A DNA stretch of 64,000 nucleotides from Verrucomicrobiota bacterium. GTDB lineage: Bacteria; Verrucomicrobiota; Verrucomicrobiia; Verrucomicrobiales; DEV007. Below are positions 29,789-39,669 of the stretch, in pieces. Position 1 is the stretch's first letter, and every line of letters starts with the position of its first letter. The notes below the pieces were generated by a model. That model saw only the letters and a program-made list of their open reading frames with translations. It had not been told where the DNA came from and made no database searches. A program made the position numbers and the translations under genes. The DNA is taken from assembly GCA_963205275.1 (NCBI GenBank), contig CAUJIH010000097.1, positions 1 to 64,000 on the forward strand, written 5' to 3'.

Positions 29789-31723
29789 ATGATCCTTCGC
29801 TTGTCTCTCTTGAGTCTCCTCACGCTCGTCCTGTCGTCCATTCTCTTCGCCGAGGATCAAACGGTGAAGGCGGCAAGCTTTGGATTTGAGCCGGAGGAGG
29901 CGACTGCTGCCTTGCAGGGAGCCATTGATTCCGGGGCAGCTAAAGTGATCGTCGAGAACATGGGCAAGCCTTGGATTGTGGATAAAATCCGCCTCGCGAG
30001 CAATCAGGAGATCATCTTCGAAAAAGGTGTCGTAGTGCAGGCAAAGAGAGGGGCGTTCCATGGCCGATCGGATGCCCTGTTCCTAGCAGATTCTCTGACG
30101 AACGTGACTCTCACCGGTCCGGGAGCGACGCTGAAGATGTGGAAGGAAGATTATGATGATGAGAGCCAGTACAAACACAGTGAGTGGCGGCATCTGCTGA
30201 GCTTTCGCAGTTGTTCGAAGGTTCGGATCCAGGGTTTGATTCTGGCGGACAGTGGTGGCGATGGCATTTATCTGGGCGTGACGAAGGGGCGAGTGCCCTG
30301 CTCGGATTTCGTGATCAAAGACGTGACCTGCGAGAATAACTACCGTCAGGGAATTAGCGTGATTAGTGCTCGCGATCTGTTGATCGAAAATTGTGTGCTC
30401 AAGAATACGGGAGGGACGGCTCCGATGGCGGGGATCGACTTCGAACCCAATCATCCGTCCGATGAACTCTCGAACTGCGTGATGAGGAACTGCCGATCAG
30501 AAAATAATATGGGGAGTGGCTATATTTTTTCGATGCGAGGCCTGAATGCAGAGACGAAACCGGTCTCAATCCGAATCGAAAATTGTCGAGCTGTCGGTAG
30601 CCGGGAGTCCTTACGCATCATCACGAACGGGGAATCGGATCAAGCAGGCGTAAGAGGGACGCTGGATTTCGTGAACTGTGTATTCGAGGGAGGGCGAAGT
30701 GGGGGGCTGAGCATCACGGATAAATCAGCTGAGGCGGTGAAAGTTCGCTTCGTTGATTGCCGCATCGTCAATCCGGCAACGGAAAAGCCGGAGACTTCTC
30801 CCATCGAGCTATTTAGTCGAGCGACTTCGACTGTCGATCTGGGGGGAATCGAGTTCAAGAATCTGGTGATCGACGATCCGGTGAAGCGTGAAGCGATTTC
30901 CTACTACGACATGGGTGGCGGTCTCGGTGTGCACGAGGTGAGTGGAAATTTCGTGCTCAATGGTATCGCTCACGAGGTGACGGCGGACTCGCTATCGAAG
31001 ACGACGATCAAAACTTTTCTACCTTATCCGACCGAAGGCTTGCGTTACGAGCTTACGAGAGCGATCTCCTCACAGGAGGCTAAGAAGAAAGCGAGAGCAC
31101 GTCTTCGAGGTCCATCAGAGTGGCTGATTTGGGGAGAGGCAGGACAGGAGATGGTCTTCAATGTGCGTATCACTCCGGTGGGGAAAGGAGCAGGTGTTTC
31201 GGTCCCGATTCGTCTTCTGTCTCCGTCTGGCAAGGCAACCAAGCTGAAGGATGCGGCGGCGAAAGGAGAGACGGCCTATACGGTCGCAGCGGAGGAAACG
31301 GGGGCTTATCGAATTCAGGTGGAATTGAAACGATGGACGACGACGATCACGTCCGGCAGCCGACCAGTCTGTCTATTTTCTGAGACAGGGCGATTTCATT
31401 TTCTCGGAACGACAGGAGAGTTTTTCTTTTGGGTTCCGGAGGGGACGGCGGAATTCGGAGTTCGGCTCTCCGGCGATGGTACGGGGGAGCGTGTGAAAGC
31501 GACTCTGAAGGATCCGAAAGGGGAGGTGGTGATGGAGAAGGACAATATCGCCTCGGCTCAGGAATTGGTGGCGCATACGGATGATGGTGCCCAGACGGGA
31601 ATATGGAGTGTCGTTCTGAGCAAGTCGAGTCAGTATCCGATGGAGGATTTTTCTCTGCGACTGCTGGGCGTGCCACCGATATTGGCCCCGTCGCCAGAGT
31701 CGCTGCTACGACCAGTGAAGTGA
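29789..31723 (+). CDS. Secreted right-handed parallel beta-helix protein (paralogue 1)
   Basis: After a signal peptide (LLSLLTLVLSSILFA) the protein reads as a pectate-lyase-like beta helix: an amphipathic first helix (PEEATAALQGAIDSGAAKV), then repeated turns such as DFVIKDVTCENNYRQGISV and LIENCVLKNTGGTAPMAGIDFE. The last ~180 residues form a separate beta-rich module with the phrase GEFFFWVPEGTAEFGVRLSG. Such proteins bind or cleave polysaccharides; catalytic residues cannot be fixed by eye. The next gene is a close paralogue 100 bases downstream. Confidence 0.75.
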   Translation: MILRLSLLSLLTLVLSSILFAEDQTVKAASFGFEPEEATAALQGAIDSGAAKVIVENMGKPWIVDKIRLASNQEIIFEKGVVVQAKRGAFHGRSDALFLADSLTNVTLTGPGATLKMWKEDYDDESQYKHSEWRHLLSFRSCSKVRIQGLILADSGGDGIYLGVTKGRVPCSDFVIKDVTCENNYRQGISVISARDLLIENCVLKNTGGTAPMAGIDFEPNHPSDELSNCVMRNCRSENNMGSGYIFSMRGLNAETKPVSIRIENCRAVGSRESLRIITNGESDQAGVRGTLDFVNCVFEGGRSGGLSITDKSAEAVKVRFVDCRIVNPATEKPETSPIELFSRATSTVDLGGIEFKNLVIDDPVKREAISYYDMGGGLGVHEVSGNFVLNGIAHEVTADSLSKTTIKTFLPYPTEGLRYELTRAISSQEAKKKARARLRGPSEWLIWGEAGQEMVFNVRITPVGKGAGVSVPIRLLSPSGKATKLKDAAAKGETAYTVAAEETGAYRIQVELKRWTTTITSGSRPVCLFSETGRFHFLGTTGEFFFWVPEGTAEFGVRLSGDGTGERVKATLKDPKGEVVMEKDNIASAQELVAHTDDGAQTGIWSVVLSKSSQYPMEDFSLRLLGVPPILAPSPESLLRPVK

Positions 31724-31823
31724 GGGGGAGGAACTGGGGAATCGAGGGCAGTGAGTCGGGAATGAGTCGCTTCCCGCATCCGCGCTCTTGCGGAAAGGAT
31801 GGATCGCGTCACTCTATCGATCT

Positions 31824-33761
31824 ATGAATTTTCGTTTTTGTCTCGGCGGCTTGGCCGCATTCACCCTAATGCTGACTCTCCACGCAGAGGAGAAAACTGT
31901 GAAGGCAGCCAGCTTTGGATTCGATCCTGTGGAGGCGACGTCGGCGTTGCAGGCAGCGATTAATTCGGGTGCTTCCAAAGTGATCGTGGAAAATACGGGC
32001 AAGCCGTGGATCGTCGATCAAATCAAACTCGCCAGCAATCAAGAGATCGTCTTCGAGAAAGACGTGATCGTACAGGCGAAGCGCGGAGCCTTCTTGAAGA
32101 AGCGTGATTCTCTGTTCGCCGCAGTATCTCAGCAAAATATCACCCTGACGGGACACGGAGCGATTCTGAAGATGTGGAAGGAAGATTATGATGATCCAGC
32201 GAAGTATGAGCACGCAGAATGGCGGCATGTGCTGAGTTTCCACAGCTGCGCGAATGTCAAAATCACTGGTCTGACTCTGGCTGACAGTGGAGGAGACGGG
32301 ATCTATCTCGGTGTGGCGAAACCGGGTGTTCCTTGTTCGGACTTCGTGATCAAAAATGTGATCTGCGACAATAACTACCGCCAAGGAATAAGCATTATCA
32401 GTGCTCGGAATCTGATCATCGAAGACTGTGTGCTCAAAAACACCGGAGGAACGGCTCCGATGGCGGGGATCGACTTCGAACCGAATGGCTCGACAGAGGA
32501 ACTCACCAATTGCGTTATGCGCAATTGTGTCACAGAGAACAATCAAGGAGATGGGATCGTGTTTTACCTTCGCCCCCTGAGAGCCGAATCTAAGCCGGTC
32601 TCTGTGCGCATCGAAAACTGTCGCTCTGTCGGTGATCGAAATTCCTTTCGGGTCATTACGAACGGAGAAAGTGCTGAGTCGGGCGTGAAGGGGACGTTAG
32701 ATGTGGTGGATTGTGTCTTTGAACGAGGGCGAGCGGGTGGAATCGAAGTCGGTGACAAACCTGCGGATGGGATGAAGGTAAATTTCGTCAATTGTCGCAT
32801 CATTGAGCCTGCTCTGGATAAAGCCGACACTTCACCGATCCTGATTTCTACTCGTGTCACGACGAATGTGGACATGGGAGGTGTGCATTTTAAAGGAGTG
32901 GTGATCGAGGATTCTCTGAAGCGTGAACCGATCTCATTTTTTGATGTGGGCGGTGCGCTGGGGCTGCGGGATGTATCTGGAAATCTGGTGATCAACGAAG
33001 TTGCTCACGATGTGGCGAAGGATCTGATGCCACCGACCATGTCGAAGATAATCCCTGCCTATCCGATGGAAGGCGTCCGCTTGGATCGTGCCGTGCTCGG
33101 AGCGCTGTCGGAGCGTGCGGGAAAGAGTACCGCTCGTCTGCGGGGACCATCGGAATGGCTCGTGTGGAGCGAGGCGGGAAAGAAGGTACAGTTTGCCGAG
33201 CGCACTCGCCAGGTCGGAAGATCGGTGGACGCTCCCGCTGCTCTCAAAGTCCTGTCTCCTACGGGCAAGGTGGTCAAGCCGTCGAAGATCGCGAAGGACG
33301 AGGCAGTGACTGAATACGCCTTCGATGCTGAGGAAGCTGGCGCATATAAGATCTTATGCGAACTGAAGAGCGCCACTGCGACCATCACCTCCACTACGAA
33401 TCCGGTCTGCCTTTTTTCAGAGAAATCTCTTTTCCACTTTCTCGGCACGCAGGGTGAGTTTTTCTTCTGGGTTCCCGCCGACACGAAGGAGTTCGGAATT
33501 CGTGTTTCGGGAGATAATCCGGGCGAGCGGGTGAAGGTGACTCTGAAAGATCCGGAGGGTAAAGTCGTGGAGGAGAAGGATAATACTGCTTCATCTCACG
33601 ATTTCGTGGTGACTCCGAGCGATGCAAGCCAAGGGAGAATCTGGAGCCTGGTCTTCGCAAAGCCGAGTCAGTATGTCATGGAGGACTTCTTTGTTCGGAT
33701 GATGGGGGTGCCCCCAGTATTGGCGTTCTCTCGGGAGAGCTTATTGAGACCCTTGCCCTGA
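31824..33761 (+). CDS. Secreted right-handed parallel beta-helix protein (paralogue 2)
   Basis: This protein has the same architecture and nearly the same length as the preceding one (645 versus 644 residues). Long stretches match almost exactly, for example LADSGGDGIYLGV and KNTGGTAPMAGIDFEPN, and the C-terminal GEFFFWVP module is shared. By eye well over half of the first 250 residues are identical, with more change in the middle. I start at the ATG at 31824 (MNFRFCLGG), which gives a clean signal peptide; the track's start adds 12 unlikely residues. It is a tandem duplicate that has begun to diverge, so the pair may act on related substrates. Confidence 0.78.
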   Translation: MNFRFCLGGLAAFTLMLTLHAEEKTVKAASFGFDPVEATSALQAAINSGASKVIVENTGKPWIVDQIKLASNQEIVFEKDVIVQAKRGAFLKKRDSLFAAVSQQNITLTGHGAILKMWKEDYDDPAKYEHAEWRHVLSFHSCANVKITGLTLADSGGDGIYLGVAKPGVPCSDFVIKNVICDNNYRQGISIISARNLIIEDCVLKNTGGTAPMAGIDFEPNGSTEELTNCVMRNCVTENNQGDGIVFYLRPLRAESKPVSVRIENCRSVGDRNSFRVITNGESAESGVKGTLDVVDCVFERGRAGGIEVGDKPADGMKVNFVNCRIIEPALDKADTSPILISTRVTTNVDMGGVHFKGVVIEDSLKREPISFFDVGGALGLRDVSGNLVINEVAHDVAKDLMPPTMSKIIPAYPMEGVRLDRAVLGALSERAGKSTARLRGPSEWLVWSEAGKKVQFAERTRQVGRSVDAPAALKVLSPTGKVVKPSKIAKDEAVTEYAFDAEEAGAYKILCELKSATATITSTTNPVCLFSEKSLFHFLGTQGEFFFWVPADTKEFGIRVSGDNPGERVKVTLKDPEGKVVEEKDNTASSHDFVVTPSDASQGRIWSLVFAKPSQYVMEDFFVRMMGVPPVLAFSRESLLRPLP

Positions 33762-33802
33762 TTTTTCTCGACACTGCTCGTCGCTCTTTTATAACAGAGA
33801 GT

Positions 33803-34768
33803 ATGAAGGGAGATTATCCTCGGACCACTCGTCGTGAACTGTTCAGTCAGTTGGCCGCTGTCTCTGCGGCATCTCTGCTCTCCGGAGATTCTTCTGAAGC
33901 ACGGGAAGCGCAGAAAAAGCTGAAAGTCGGAGTGGCGACGCTGGGCTTTCAAGGGATGTCGAATGTTGATCTTGCAAAGGAGCTGGCTTCATCTGGAATC
34001 AAACGGATTCAGTTCACTCTGACTCAGATCGACAAGAGTCTCTGGAAATATAACCAGCCAGTCGATCTCTCGTCCGTGACTCCCGCAATCGCTCGTGAAG
34101 TCGCAGCGATCTACCGTGATGCCGGAATCGAGATTCACAACTTGGGAGTTTATGCCAATCTGATCCATCCAGAGGAAGCCGAACGTAAAGCGAATCTGAC
34201 CTACTTTGAGGCGATGATGAAAATCGGGCAATCCATGGGCGTTCGGACCTTCAGCACAGAATCGGGGCATTACTTTGATCCGAAGGCTCCCATGACTCGG
34301 CTCTCACGAGAATTTCAGGACGAGACTTGGCCTCTGATGATCGAGATGGGGCAGCGTCTAGCGGAAATGGCTGAGAAATACGATGCGAAGGTGCTGATGG
34401 AGCCATCTCACTGGAGCTTCTTCTCCAGCGCCAAGCGACTCCGTGTTTACCTGGAGGAGGTGAACTCTCCGCGAATTCGAGCGTTGCTTGATCCGGCCAA
34501 TATTATCGAGGTGAATGACCTTCCTGAAATGTTCCAGCAACTAGCTCCGATGATCGATGCGATGCATGCGAAGGATCGCAAACTGCACGTCCAGAAGGGT
34601 GTCGCCGCCGGATTAGGCGACTTGGACTACCGAGAATTCGTCTCTCTGGCGGCGAAATACACGCCAGATGCTCCGATCTTCGTCGAATATGTAGGATTAG
34701 AGGACTATCAGCCAGCGCTCGCGATTCTACGCAGAGCGATGCAGGATGAGGGGATTGGCGAGGCGTGA
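33803..34768 (+). CDS. Sugar phosphate isomerase/epimerase-like TIM-barrel protein, Tat-type signal
   Basis: The N-terminus TTRRELFSQLAAVSAASLL carries a twin-arginine motif, so the protein is probably exported folded. The rest matches the xylose-isomerase-like TIM barrel (AP endonuclease 2 fold): GIKRIQFTLTQID, EIHNLGVYANLIHP, AKVLMEPSHWSFF and IRALLDPANIIEVND contribute the metal-binding acidic and His positions. Exported members are abundant in planctomycetes and verrucomicrobia and are usually of unknown substrate. Its end overlaps the longest form of the next ORF. Confidence 0.75.
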   Translation: MKGDYPRTTRRELFSQLAAVSAASLLSGDSSEAREAQKKLKVGVATLGFQGMSNVDLAKELASSGIKRIQFTLTQIDKSLWKYNQPVDLSSVTPAIAREVAAIYRDAGIEIHNLGVYANLIHPEEAERKANLTYFEAMMKIGQSMGVRTFSTESGHYFDPKAPMTRLSREFQDETWPLMIEMGQRLAEMAEKYDAKVLMEPSHWSFFSSAKRLRVYLEEVNSPRIRALLDPANIIEVNDLPEMFQQLAPMIDAMHAKDRKLHVQKGVAAGLGDLDYREFVSLAAKYTPDAPIFVEYVGLEDYQPALAILRRAMQDEGIGEA

Positions 34769-34842
34769 ACCGTCTCTCCCTCCTCGCATTTCCGCATTTC
34801 CGTTCTTGCACGGAGCGAAGGAAAGTGAGAATCTATCCGCCG

Positions 34843-35598
34843 ATGAAACGTTCTTTCCTATTCTCCTGTCTCGCCGCCACTGCGGCATTCGCTTTCCTCA
34901 CCGCCTCTGCCGAGGAACCTACCAGTCTCGCGTTGACCCCCGTGCCCCATCCGGGAAAGGAGGCTCTACATGAGTCGTTTAACAAAATATCGAAGGAAGG
35001 TAAAGCGCCGCTCGTCTTTCTCGGTGACTCGATTACGCAGGGCTGGAGCGGTCATGGGAAGGATGTCTGGGAGAAATACTGGGCACCGCTGGGAGCCGTG
35101 AATTTCGGTGTGGGCGGAGATCGCACGGAACACGTCTTGTGGCGTCTTCGCAATGGCAATTATGAGGGCCTGCATCCGAAGCTGACCGTGCTGATGATTG
35201 GCACGAACAATACGGGCAAGAGCGGACGTCGCGCTGCGGAGCACGGCGGGAGAATTTTTAATAGCACAGCCGAAGAGACGGCAAAAGGTGTGGCGGAGAT
35301 CGTGCGTGTACTGCGTGAGAAACAGCCTCAGATGAAGATCCTGCTCCTAGCGATCTTCCCTCGTAGCGCCCATCCGACCGATGCAATGCGTGTGACGAAT
35401 GAAAAGGCGAACGCCATCATCTCGCGGCTGGATGATGGGAAAAACGTCTTCTTCATGGACATTAACAAGAAGTTCCTCGAATCTGATGGCACGCTGTCCA
35501 AGGACATTATGCCCGATCTGCTCCATCCGAACGCAGTGGGATATGAAATCTGGGCAAAGGCAATCGAAGCTCGTGTGAAGGAGTTGATGGCAGACTGA
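34843..35598 (+). CDS. Secreted SGNH/GDSL hydrolase (PAF-acetylhydrolase-like)
   Basis: SGNH blocks are all present: GDSITQGW (nucleophile Ser), FGVGGDRT (block II Gly), IGTNNTG (block III Asn) and DLLHPNAVGYE (Asp and His of the triad). The protein probably removes acetyl or other ester groups from polysaccharides outside the cytoplasm. I start at the ATG at 34843 because it yields a signal peptide (SFLFSCLAATAAFAFLTASA). The alternative GTG at 34765 overlaps the stop of the previous gene by GTGA and would add 26 residues. The ABC transporter gene follows 19 bases later. Confidence 0.87.
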   Translation: MKRSFLFSCLAATAAFAFLTASAEEPTSLALTPVPHPGKEALHESFNKISKEGKAPLVFLGDSITQGWSGHGKDVWEKYWAPLGAVNFGVGGDRTEHVLWRLRNGNYEGLHPKLTVLMIGTNNTGKSGRRAAEHGGRIFNSTAEETAKGVAEIVRVLREKQPQMKILLLAIFPRSAHPTDAMRVTNEKANAIISRLDDGKNVFFMDINKKFLESDGTLSKDIMPDLLHPNAVGYEIWAKAIEARVKELMAD

Positions 35599-35617
35599 GA
35601 AATCGGTTCCGAGCATC

Positions 35618-36328
35618 ATGACCGAGAATTCTCAGCCCATCGTGGAGCTGAGGTGCGTTTCCAAATGGTATGGCTCTGCGGAGGGAGGAGGCCCGGCACC
35701 ACGTCGGATTCTCGATGGACTCGATCTCGTGATTCAGGCCGGCGAGCGCTTCGCCATCGTGGGACCGTCGGGGTGCGGAAAAAGCACGCTCTTGAATCTG
35801 ATCGGGACGCTGGATGTGCCGTCAGAGGGACAGATCGTGATCGACGGCACCGAGACTGGGAGTTTACCAGAGACGGCGTTAGCAGAAATCCGCTCGGAGA
35901 AGATCGGTTTCGTTTTCCAAATGCACCATCTTCTCCCGCAATGCACGGCACTGGAGAACGTGCTGGTGGCAACTCTGGCACTGAAGACGCGACCTGATCC
36001 GGCAGTTGTGGAGCAGCGGGCGCGACGACTGTTTGATCGGATGGGACTCGCTGATAAGCTGGCGAGCTATCCGTCCCAGCTTTCCGGTGGTGAAAGGCAG
36101 CGCGTGGCTGTGGTTCGTGCCTTGATCAATTCTCCGCGCATTCTGCTGGCCGATGAGCCGACGGGTGCTCTGGATGAGGACAACGCCGTTCGCCTGATGA
36201 ATCTGCTGGTGGAGCTCAACGAGAGCGAAGCTCTAGCGCTGATCGTGGTGACGCATGATCGCAATCTCGCCTCGCGTCTAGGCTCAGTCCGGTCGCTGCA
36301 TCGCGGGCATCTGGAGGATGTGGAATGA
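35618..36328 (+). CDS. ABC transporter ATPase (LolD/MacB type)
   Basis: This 236-residue ATPase shows Walker A GPSGCGKST, Q-loop FQMHHLLPQ, signature LSGGERQR, Walker B ILLADEPTGALDE and H-loop VVTHD. The LolD/MacB/FtsE group, to which the 'TGALD' form belongs, pairs with FtsX-type permeases and works on lipoproteins, macrolides or cell-wall signalling rather than bulk import. It overlaps the permease start by four bases (ATGA), so the two form one transporter. Confidence 0.92.
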   Translation: MTENSQPIVELRCVSKWYGSAEGGGPAPRRILDGLDLVIQAGERFAIVGPSGCGKSTLLNLIGTLDVPSEGQIVIDGTETGSLPETALAEIRSEKIGFVFQMHHLLPQCTALENVLVATLALKTRPDPAVVEQRARRLFDRMGLADKLASYPSQLSGGERQRVAVVRALINSPRILLADEPTGALDEDNAVRLMNLLVELNESEALALIVVTHDRNLASRLGSVRSLHRGHLEDVE

Positions 36329-39300
36329 CGGCGCTGCGCTTTCTTCGGGCCTCGCTCCAGCACTATCGGAAGCTGCATCTCCCCGTTCTGATCGGAGTCG
36401 CCCTTACATCCGCGATTCTGAGCGGGGCGTTCGTCGTCGGAGATTCGGTAAAGGAAAGCCTGCGTCGAAATGCCGATGCCCGTCTCTCTCGGATCGGTCC
36501 GGCGTTTCTCGGAGGAGAGCGTTTTTTTACGGCTGGCTTATCTGACAGGGTTCAGTCGGCGATTCAAGAGGGTTCAATCGTCGCTCCTGTCATTCAGCTT
36601 AATGGTACAGCCTCGAGCCAGGAAGGTGGGCGACGAGCGAACAAAGTTCAGATCGTAGGAGTCGATGAGCGCTTCTGGTCGCTTTCGCTTTCGCAGAAAG
36701 TACCTGACGGCTTCTCTGACGAGCGCTTTGCCGCAGCCAACAGCGTCTTAGCTGAGCGTTTGGGCGTGAAGTCAGGCGATACTGTGATCGTCCGTATCGA
36801 GATTCCGGCAGCACTTTCGAAGGATGCTCCGCTCTCTGGCGAATCCGAGCAGACGACGCCTTTTACTGTGGTGTTGACCTCGATTCTGGGCACGGAGGAC
36901 TTCGGTCATTATTCCCTGAAGCCAGAACAGGTTCCGCCCGCCACGCTGTTCGTCCGCCAGGATCGGCTTGCTGCCGTGGCAGAGTTGGCAGGGCGAGCGA
37001 ATCTCTTGTTGGCAAATCAGGCCGTCACGGCGGAGTCGCTGGCGCGAGCGGTGGAGTCTCGCTGGAGTTTGGACGATGTGCAGGTAGTGGTGAAAAAGCT
37101 CGAAGGTGATGTGTTTCAACTCACCGGTTCTCGCGTTTTTCTCGACGATGGAATCGTTTCAGCGGTCGAAGCCGTCTCGTCGGAGAGTGCGCCCTCGCTC
37201 ACCTATTTGGCGACGGATGTGGCAAGGGAGCCGAGCGAGAAGGGCACGCCGTATTCGATCATCTCCAGCGTGGCTCCGCGACTGAACGAGATCGTTCCGG
37301 CTGGCTTGGCGGAAGATGGCATCATTCTCTCTGATTGGCTGGCTGAGGATATCGGCGCGAAGATCGGAGATCGCGTTCGACTGTCCTACGATGTTGTCGG
37401 CATGGGGCGAGCGCTGGTGGAGAAACGGAAGAGCTTCACCGTCGCTTCGATCCAGCCTCTGGAACAAAAAGGCTGGGATCGATCGTGGACGCCGGAGTTT
37501 CCGGGAATATTCGACGTGGACAGCCTCGATGACTGGGAGCCGGGTATCCCGATTGATCGCAGTCGAATTCGACCGAAGGACGATGACTACTGGAATCGCT
37601 ACCGTACGACTCCGAAAGCGTTCGTGTCCTGGGCGGCGGCTCGTGAGATGTGGGCGAATCGCTTTGGAAGCGCCACGGCTCTCCGTTTTCGACCGAAGGC
37701 AGAAGTGAAAGTAGATTCTGAGGGCTTAGCGGAGGCCATGCGCCCGCATCTGCGGCTCGCCGATCTGGGAGTGAGCACTCGGGCGCTCCGCGACGAGGCT
37801 GCGGCGGCCGTATCGAATTCCTTCGACTTTGGCAGTCTTTTCGCAAGCATGAGCTTTTTCCTGATCGTAGCGGCTCTGATCCTGACTGGACTAGTCTTTG
37901 TGTTTGGGATTGAGCAGCGTTCATCTGAAATCGGGCTGCTCTTGGCACTTGGGTTTTCGCATCGTCGCATTCGAAGATTATTTCTGTCGGAATCCTTGCT
38001 CCTAGCGGTGGCGGGTGCGGGGCTTGGTCTGCTTGGCGGGTATGTGTACACGCGTCTCGCGCTTCATGGGATGTCTGGGGTGTGGCGAGACGCTGCTGCG
38101 GGGATGGAGTTTGTGTATTTTCTGAATCCGCAGTCACTTGGAATCGCCTTTGCCACAACCGTGTGCGTCGCTCTCGGTGTCGTCTGGTTCGCCAGTCGAC
38201 GTATTTTTACCATTCCACCGAGTGCTTTGATTTCGGGAGTCAGTGATGAGGAATCTTTTGCTACAAAGAAACATCGATGGGATCGAGTTTTCGTGATTGT
38301 TTGTCTGCTGGGCGTGCTGGGGTGTCTGCTCGCGCCGCGTCAGGCGGGCACGATCGCTGAGCAGGGTCTCTTTTTCGGAGCCGGATTCTTCGCTGCGGCG
38401 TGGGGAGTTGCCGTAGTGTCGCTCTGGATGGGGACGGTTCTGCGTTCGCGAATGCATTCGTCCCATTCGTCCTTGAGTAGCCTCGAAGCGCTGGGACGAC
38501 GCTATGCTGTGCGCCGTCGAGGGCGCAGTCTCGCGGTGATCAGTCTGATGGCTGCTGGCGTCTTCGTCGTGACTGCGATCAATTCATTCCGCTTGGAGGG
38601 ATCGCGAGGAGCGGAGCGACGAGATTCGGGAACGGGTGGGTTCGCCTATGTGGGGGAGTCAACTCTGCCGATCTATGAAGATCTGAATGGGACGGAAGGG
38701 CGAAAGAAATACGGGCTTGATTCTCTGAAGGAGGACTTTTCTGTTCTCTCCTTTCGCGTCAGTGATGGAGATGATGCGAGCTGTCTCAATCTCAATCGTG
38801 CTCAGTCGCCTCGTCTGATGGCCGTCGATGTGGAGAGAATCGCTGCGATCAATCCTTTTCATTTCGTCCGAACGCTGGGCGAGATCAAAGAGGGGGAAAG
38901 CCCGTGGCGTTTGCTCTCCAGTACCGATAAAATGGAGGATGGAAGGTCTGTCGTGCCGGGGGTGATCGACCAAAATACGGCCATCTATGCACTGGGCAAG
39001 AATCTCGGTGACATCATACGCTATCAGACGGTTTCGGGTGAGGTCTTCAACGTGCGCATCGTCGGTTTTCTCGATACCTCGATTCTGCAAGGCTGTGTGC
39101 TGATCGACACGACGAATTATATCCGCTTCTTTCCGGATGCGGGCGGCTTCCGTTTTTTTCTACTCGACGGAGGCAGCACTGAGGCCTTACAAGCGGTCGC
39201 CGAGCGGATGACTCGCATGTTCGGTGATCTAGGACTGGAGATGCGCCCTGCTTGGGCGAAGTTGGACGAGTTCAATGCCGTGCAAAATACGTATCTGAGC

Positions 39301-39669
39301 ATCTTTTCCACCTTGGGAGGGCTGGGCCTGCTGCTCGGGACGCTGGGGCTGGCTGTGGTGGTCGGACGGAACGTCGCCGAGCGACGTGGACAGCTCGGCG
39401 TCATGCAGGCGATGGGGTTTACCCGACAGCGTCTCGGCCGTATGGTGCTGGCGGAACATTGGTTTCTGCATCTGACCGGAGTGCTGATCGGAATCGCGGC
39501 AGCTGTGATCGCCGTATTTCCGAAGCTGATGGGAGGTGTCGCCGCTCTACCCTGGTGGCTGCTGATTGGAATCAATGTCGCCGTTCTACTCGGCGGATTG
39601 CTCTTCTGTATGATCGCGGCACGGACGGTTCTGCAGGGGAAATTGCTCGATGCGATTCGACGAGAATGA
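36325..39669 (+). CDS. Large FtsX-type ABC permease
   Basis: This 1114-residue inner-membrane protein begins with one membrane helix (VLIGVALTSAILSGAFVVGDS) and a periplasmic region of about 480 residues. It continues with the first FtsX core (SFFLIVAALILTGLVFVFGIE then LLLALGFSHRRIRRLFL), a second group of helices after residue ~640, another periplasmic region, and a second FtsX core (LGVMQAMGFTRQRLGRMVLAEHW). It is a fused pair of MacB/FtsX units, as in LolCE-like 'duplicated' permeases. The cargo is unknown. Its stop overlaps the start of the next secreted protein (ATGA). Confidence 0.88.
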   Translation: MTALRFLRASLQHYRKLHLPVLIGVALTSAILSGAFVVGDSVKESLRRNADARLSRIGPAFLGGERFFTAGLSDRVQSAIQEGSIVAPVIQLNGTASSQEGGRRANKVQIVGVDERFWSLSLSQKVPDGFSDERFAAANSVLAERLGVKSGDTVIVRIEIPAALSKDAPLSGESEQTTPFTVVLTSILGTEDFGHYSLKPEQVPPATLFVRQDRLAAVAELAGRANLLLANQAVTAESLARAVESRWSLDDVQVVVKKLEGDVFQLTGSRVFLDDGIVSAVEAVSSESAPSLTYLATDVAREPSEKGTPYSIISSVAPRLNEIVPAGLAEDGIILSDWLAEDIGAKIGDRVRLSYDVVGMGRALVEKRKSFTVASIQPLEQKGWDRSWTPEFPGIFDVDSLDDWEPGIPIDRSRIRPKDDDYWNRYRTTPKAFVSWAAAREMWANRFGSATALRFRPKAEVKVDSEGLAEAMRPHLRLADLGVSTRALRDEAAAAVSNSFDFGSLFASMSFFLIVAALILTGLVFVFGIEQRSSEIGLLLALGFSHRRIRRLFLSESLLLAVAGAGLGLLGGYVYTRLALHGMSGVWRDAAAGMEFVYFLNPQSLGIAFATTVCVALGVVWFASRRIFTIPPSALISGVSDEESFATKKHRWDRVFVIVCLLGVLGCLLAPRQAGTIAEQGLFFGAGFFAAAWGVAVVSLWMGTVLRSRMHSSHSSLSSLEALGRRYAVRRRGRSLAVISLMAAGVFVVTAINSFRLEGSRGAERRDSGTGGFAYVGESTLPIYEDLNGTEGRKKYGLDSLKEDFSVLSFRVSDGDDASCLNLNRAQSPRLMAVDVERIAAINPFHFVRTLGEIKEGESPWRLLSSTDKMEDGRSVVPGVIDQNTAIYALGKNLGDIIRYQTVSGEVFNVRIVGFLDTSILQGCVLIDTTNYIRFFPDAGGFRFFLLDGGSTEALQAVAERMTRMFGDLGLEMRPAWAKLDEFNAVQNTYLSIFSTLGGLGLLLGTLGLAVVVGRNVAERRGQLGVMQAMGFTRQRLGRMVLAEHWFLHLTGVLIGIAAAVIAVFPKLMGGVAALPWWLLIGINVAVLLGGLLFCMIAARTVLQGKLLDAIRRE

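Noticed and set aside
37436-38158. 240-codon minus-strand ORF inside the ABC permease
   Set aside because: A Ser/Pro/Arg-rich shadow of the permease with no recognisable motif.
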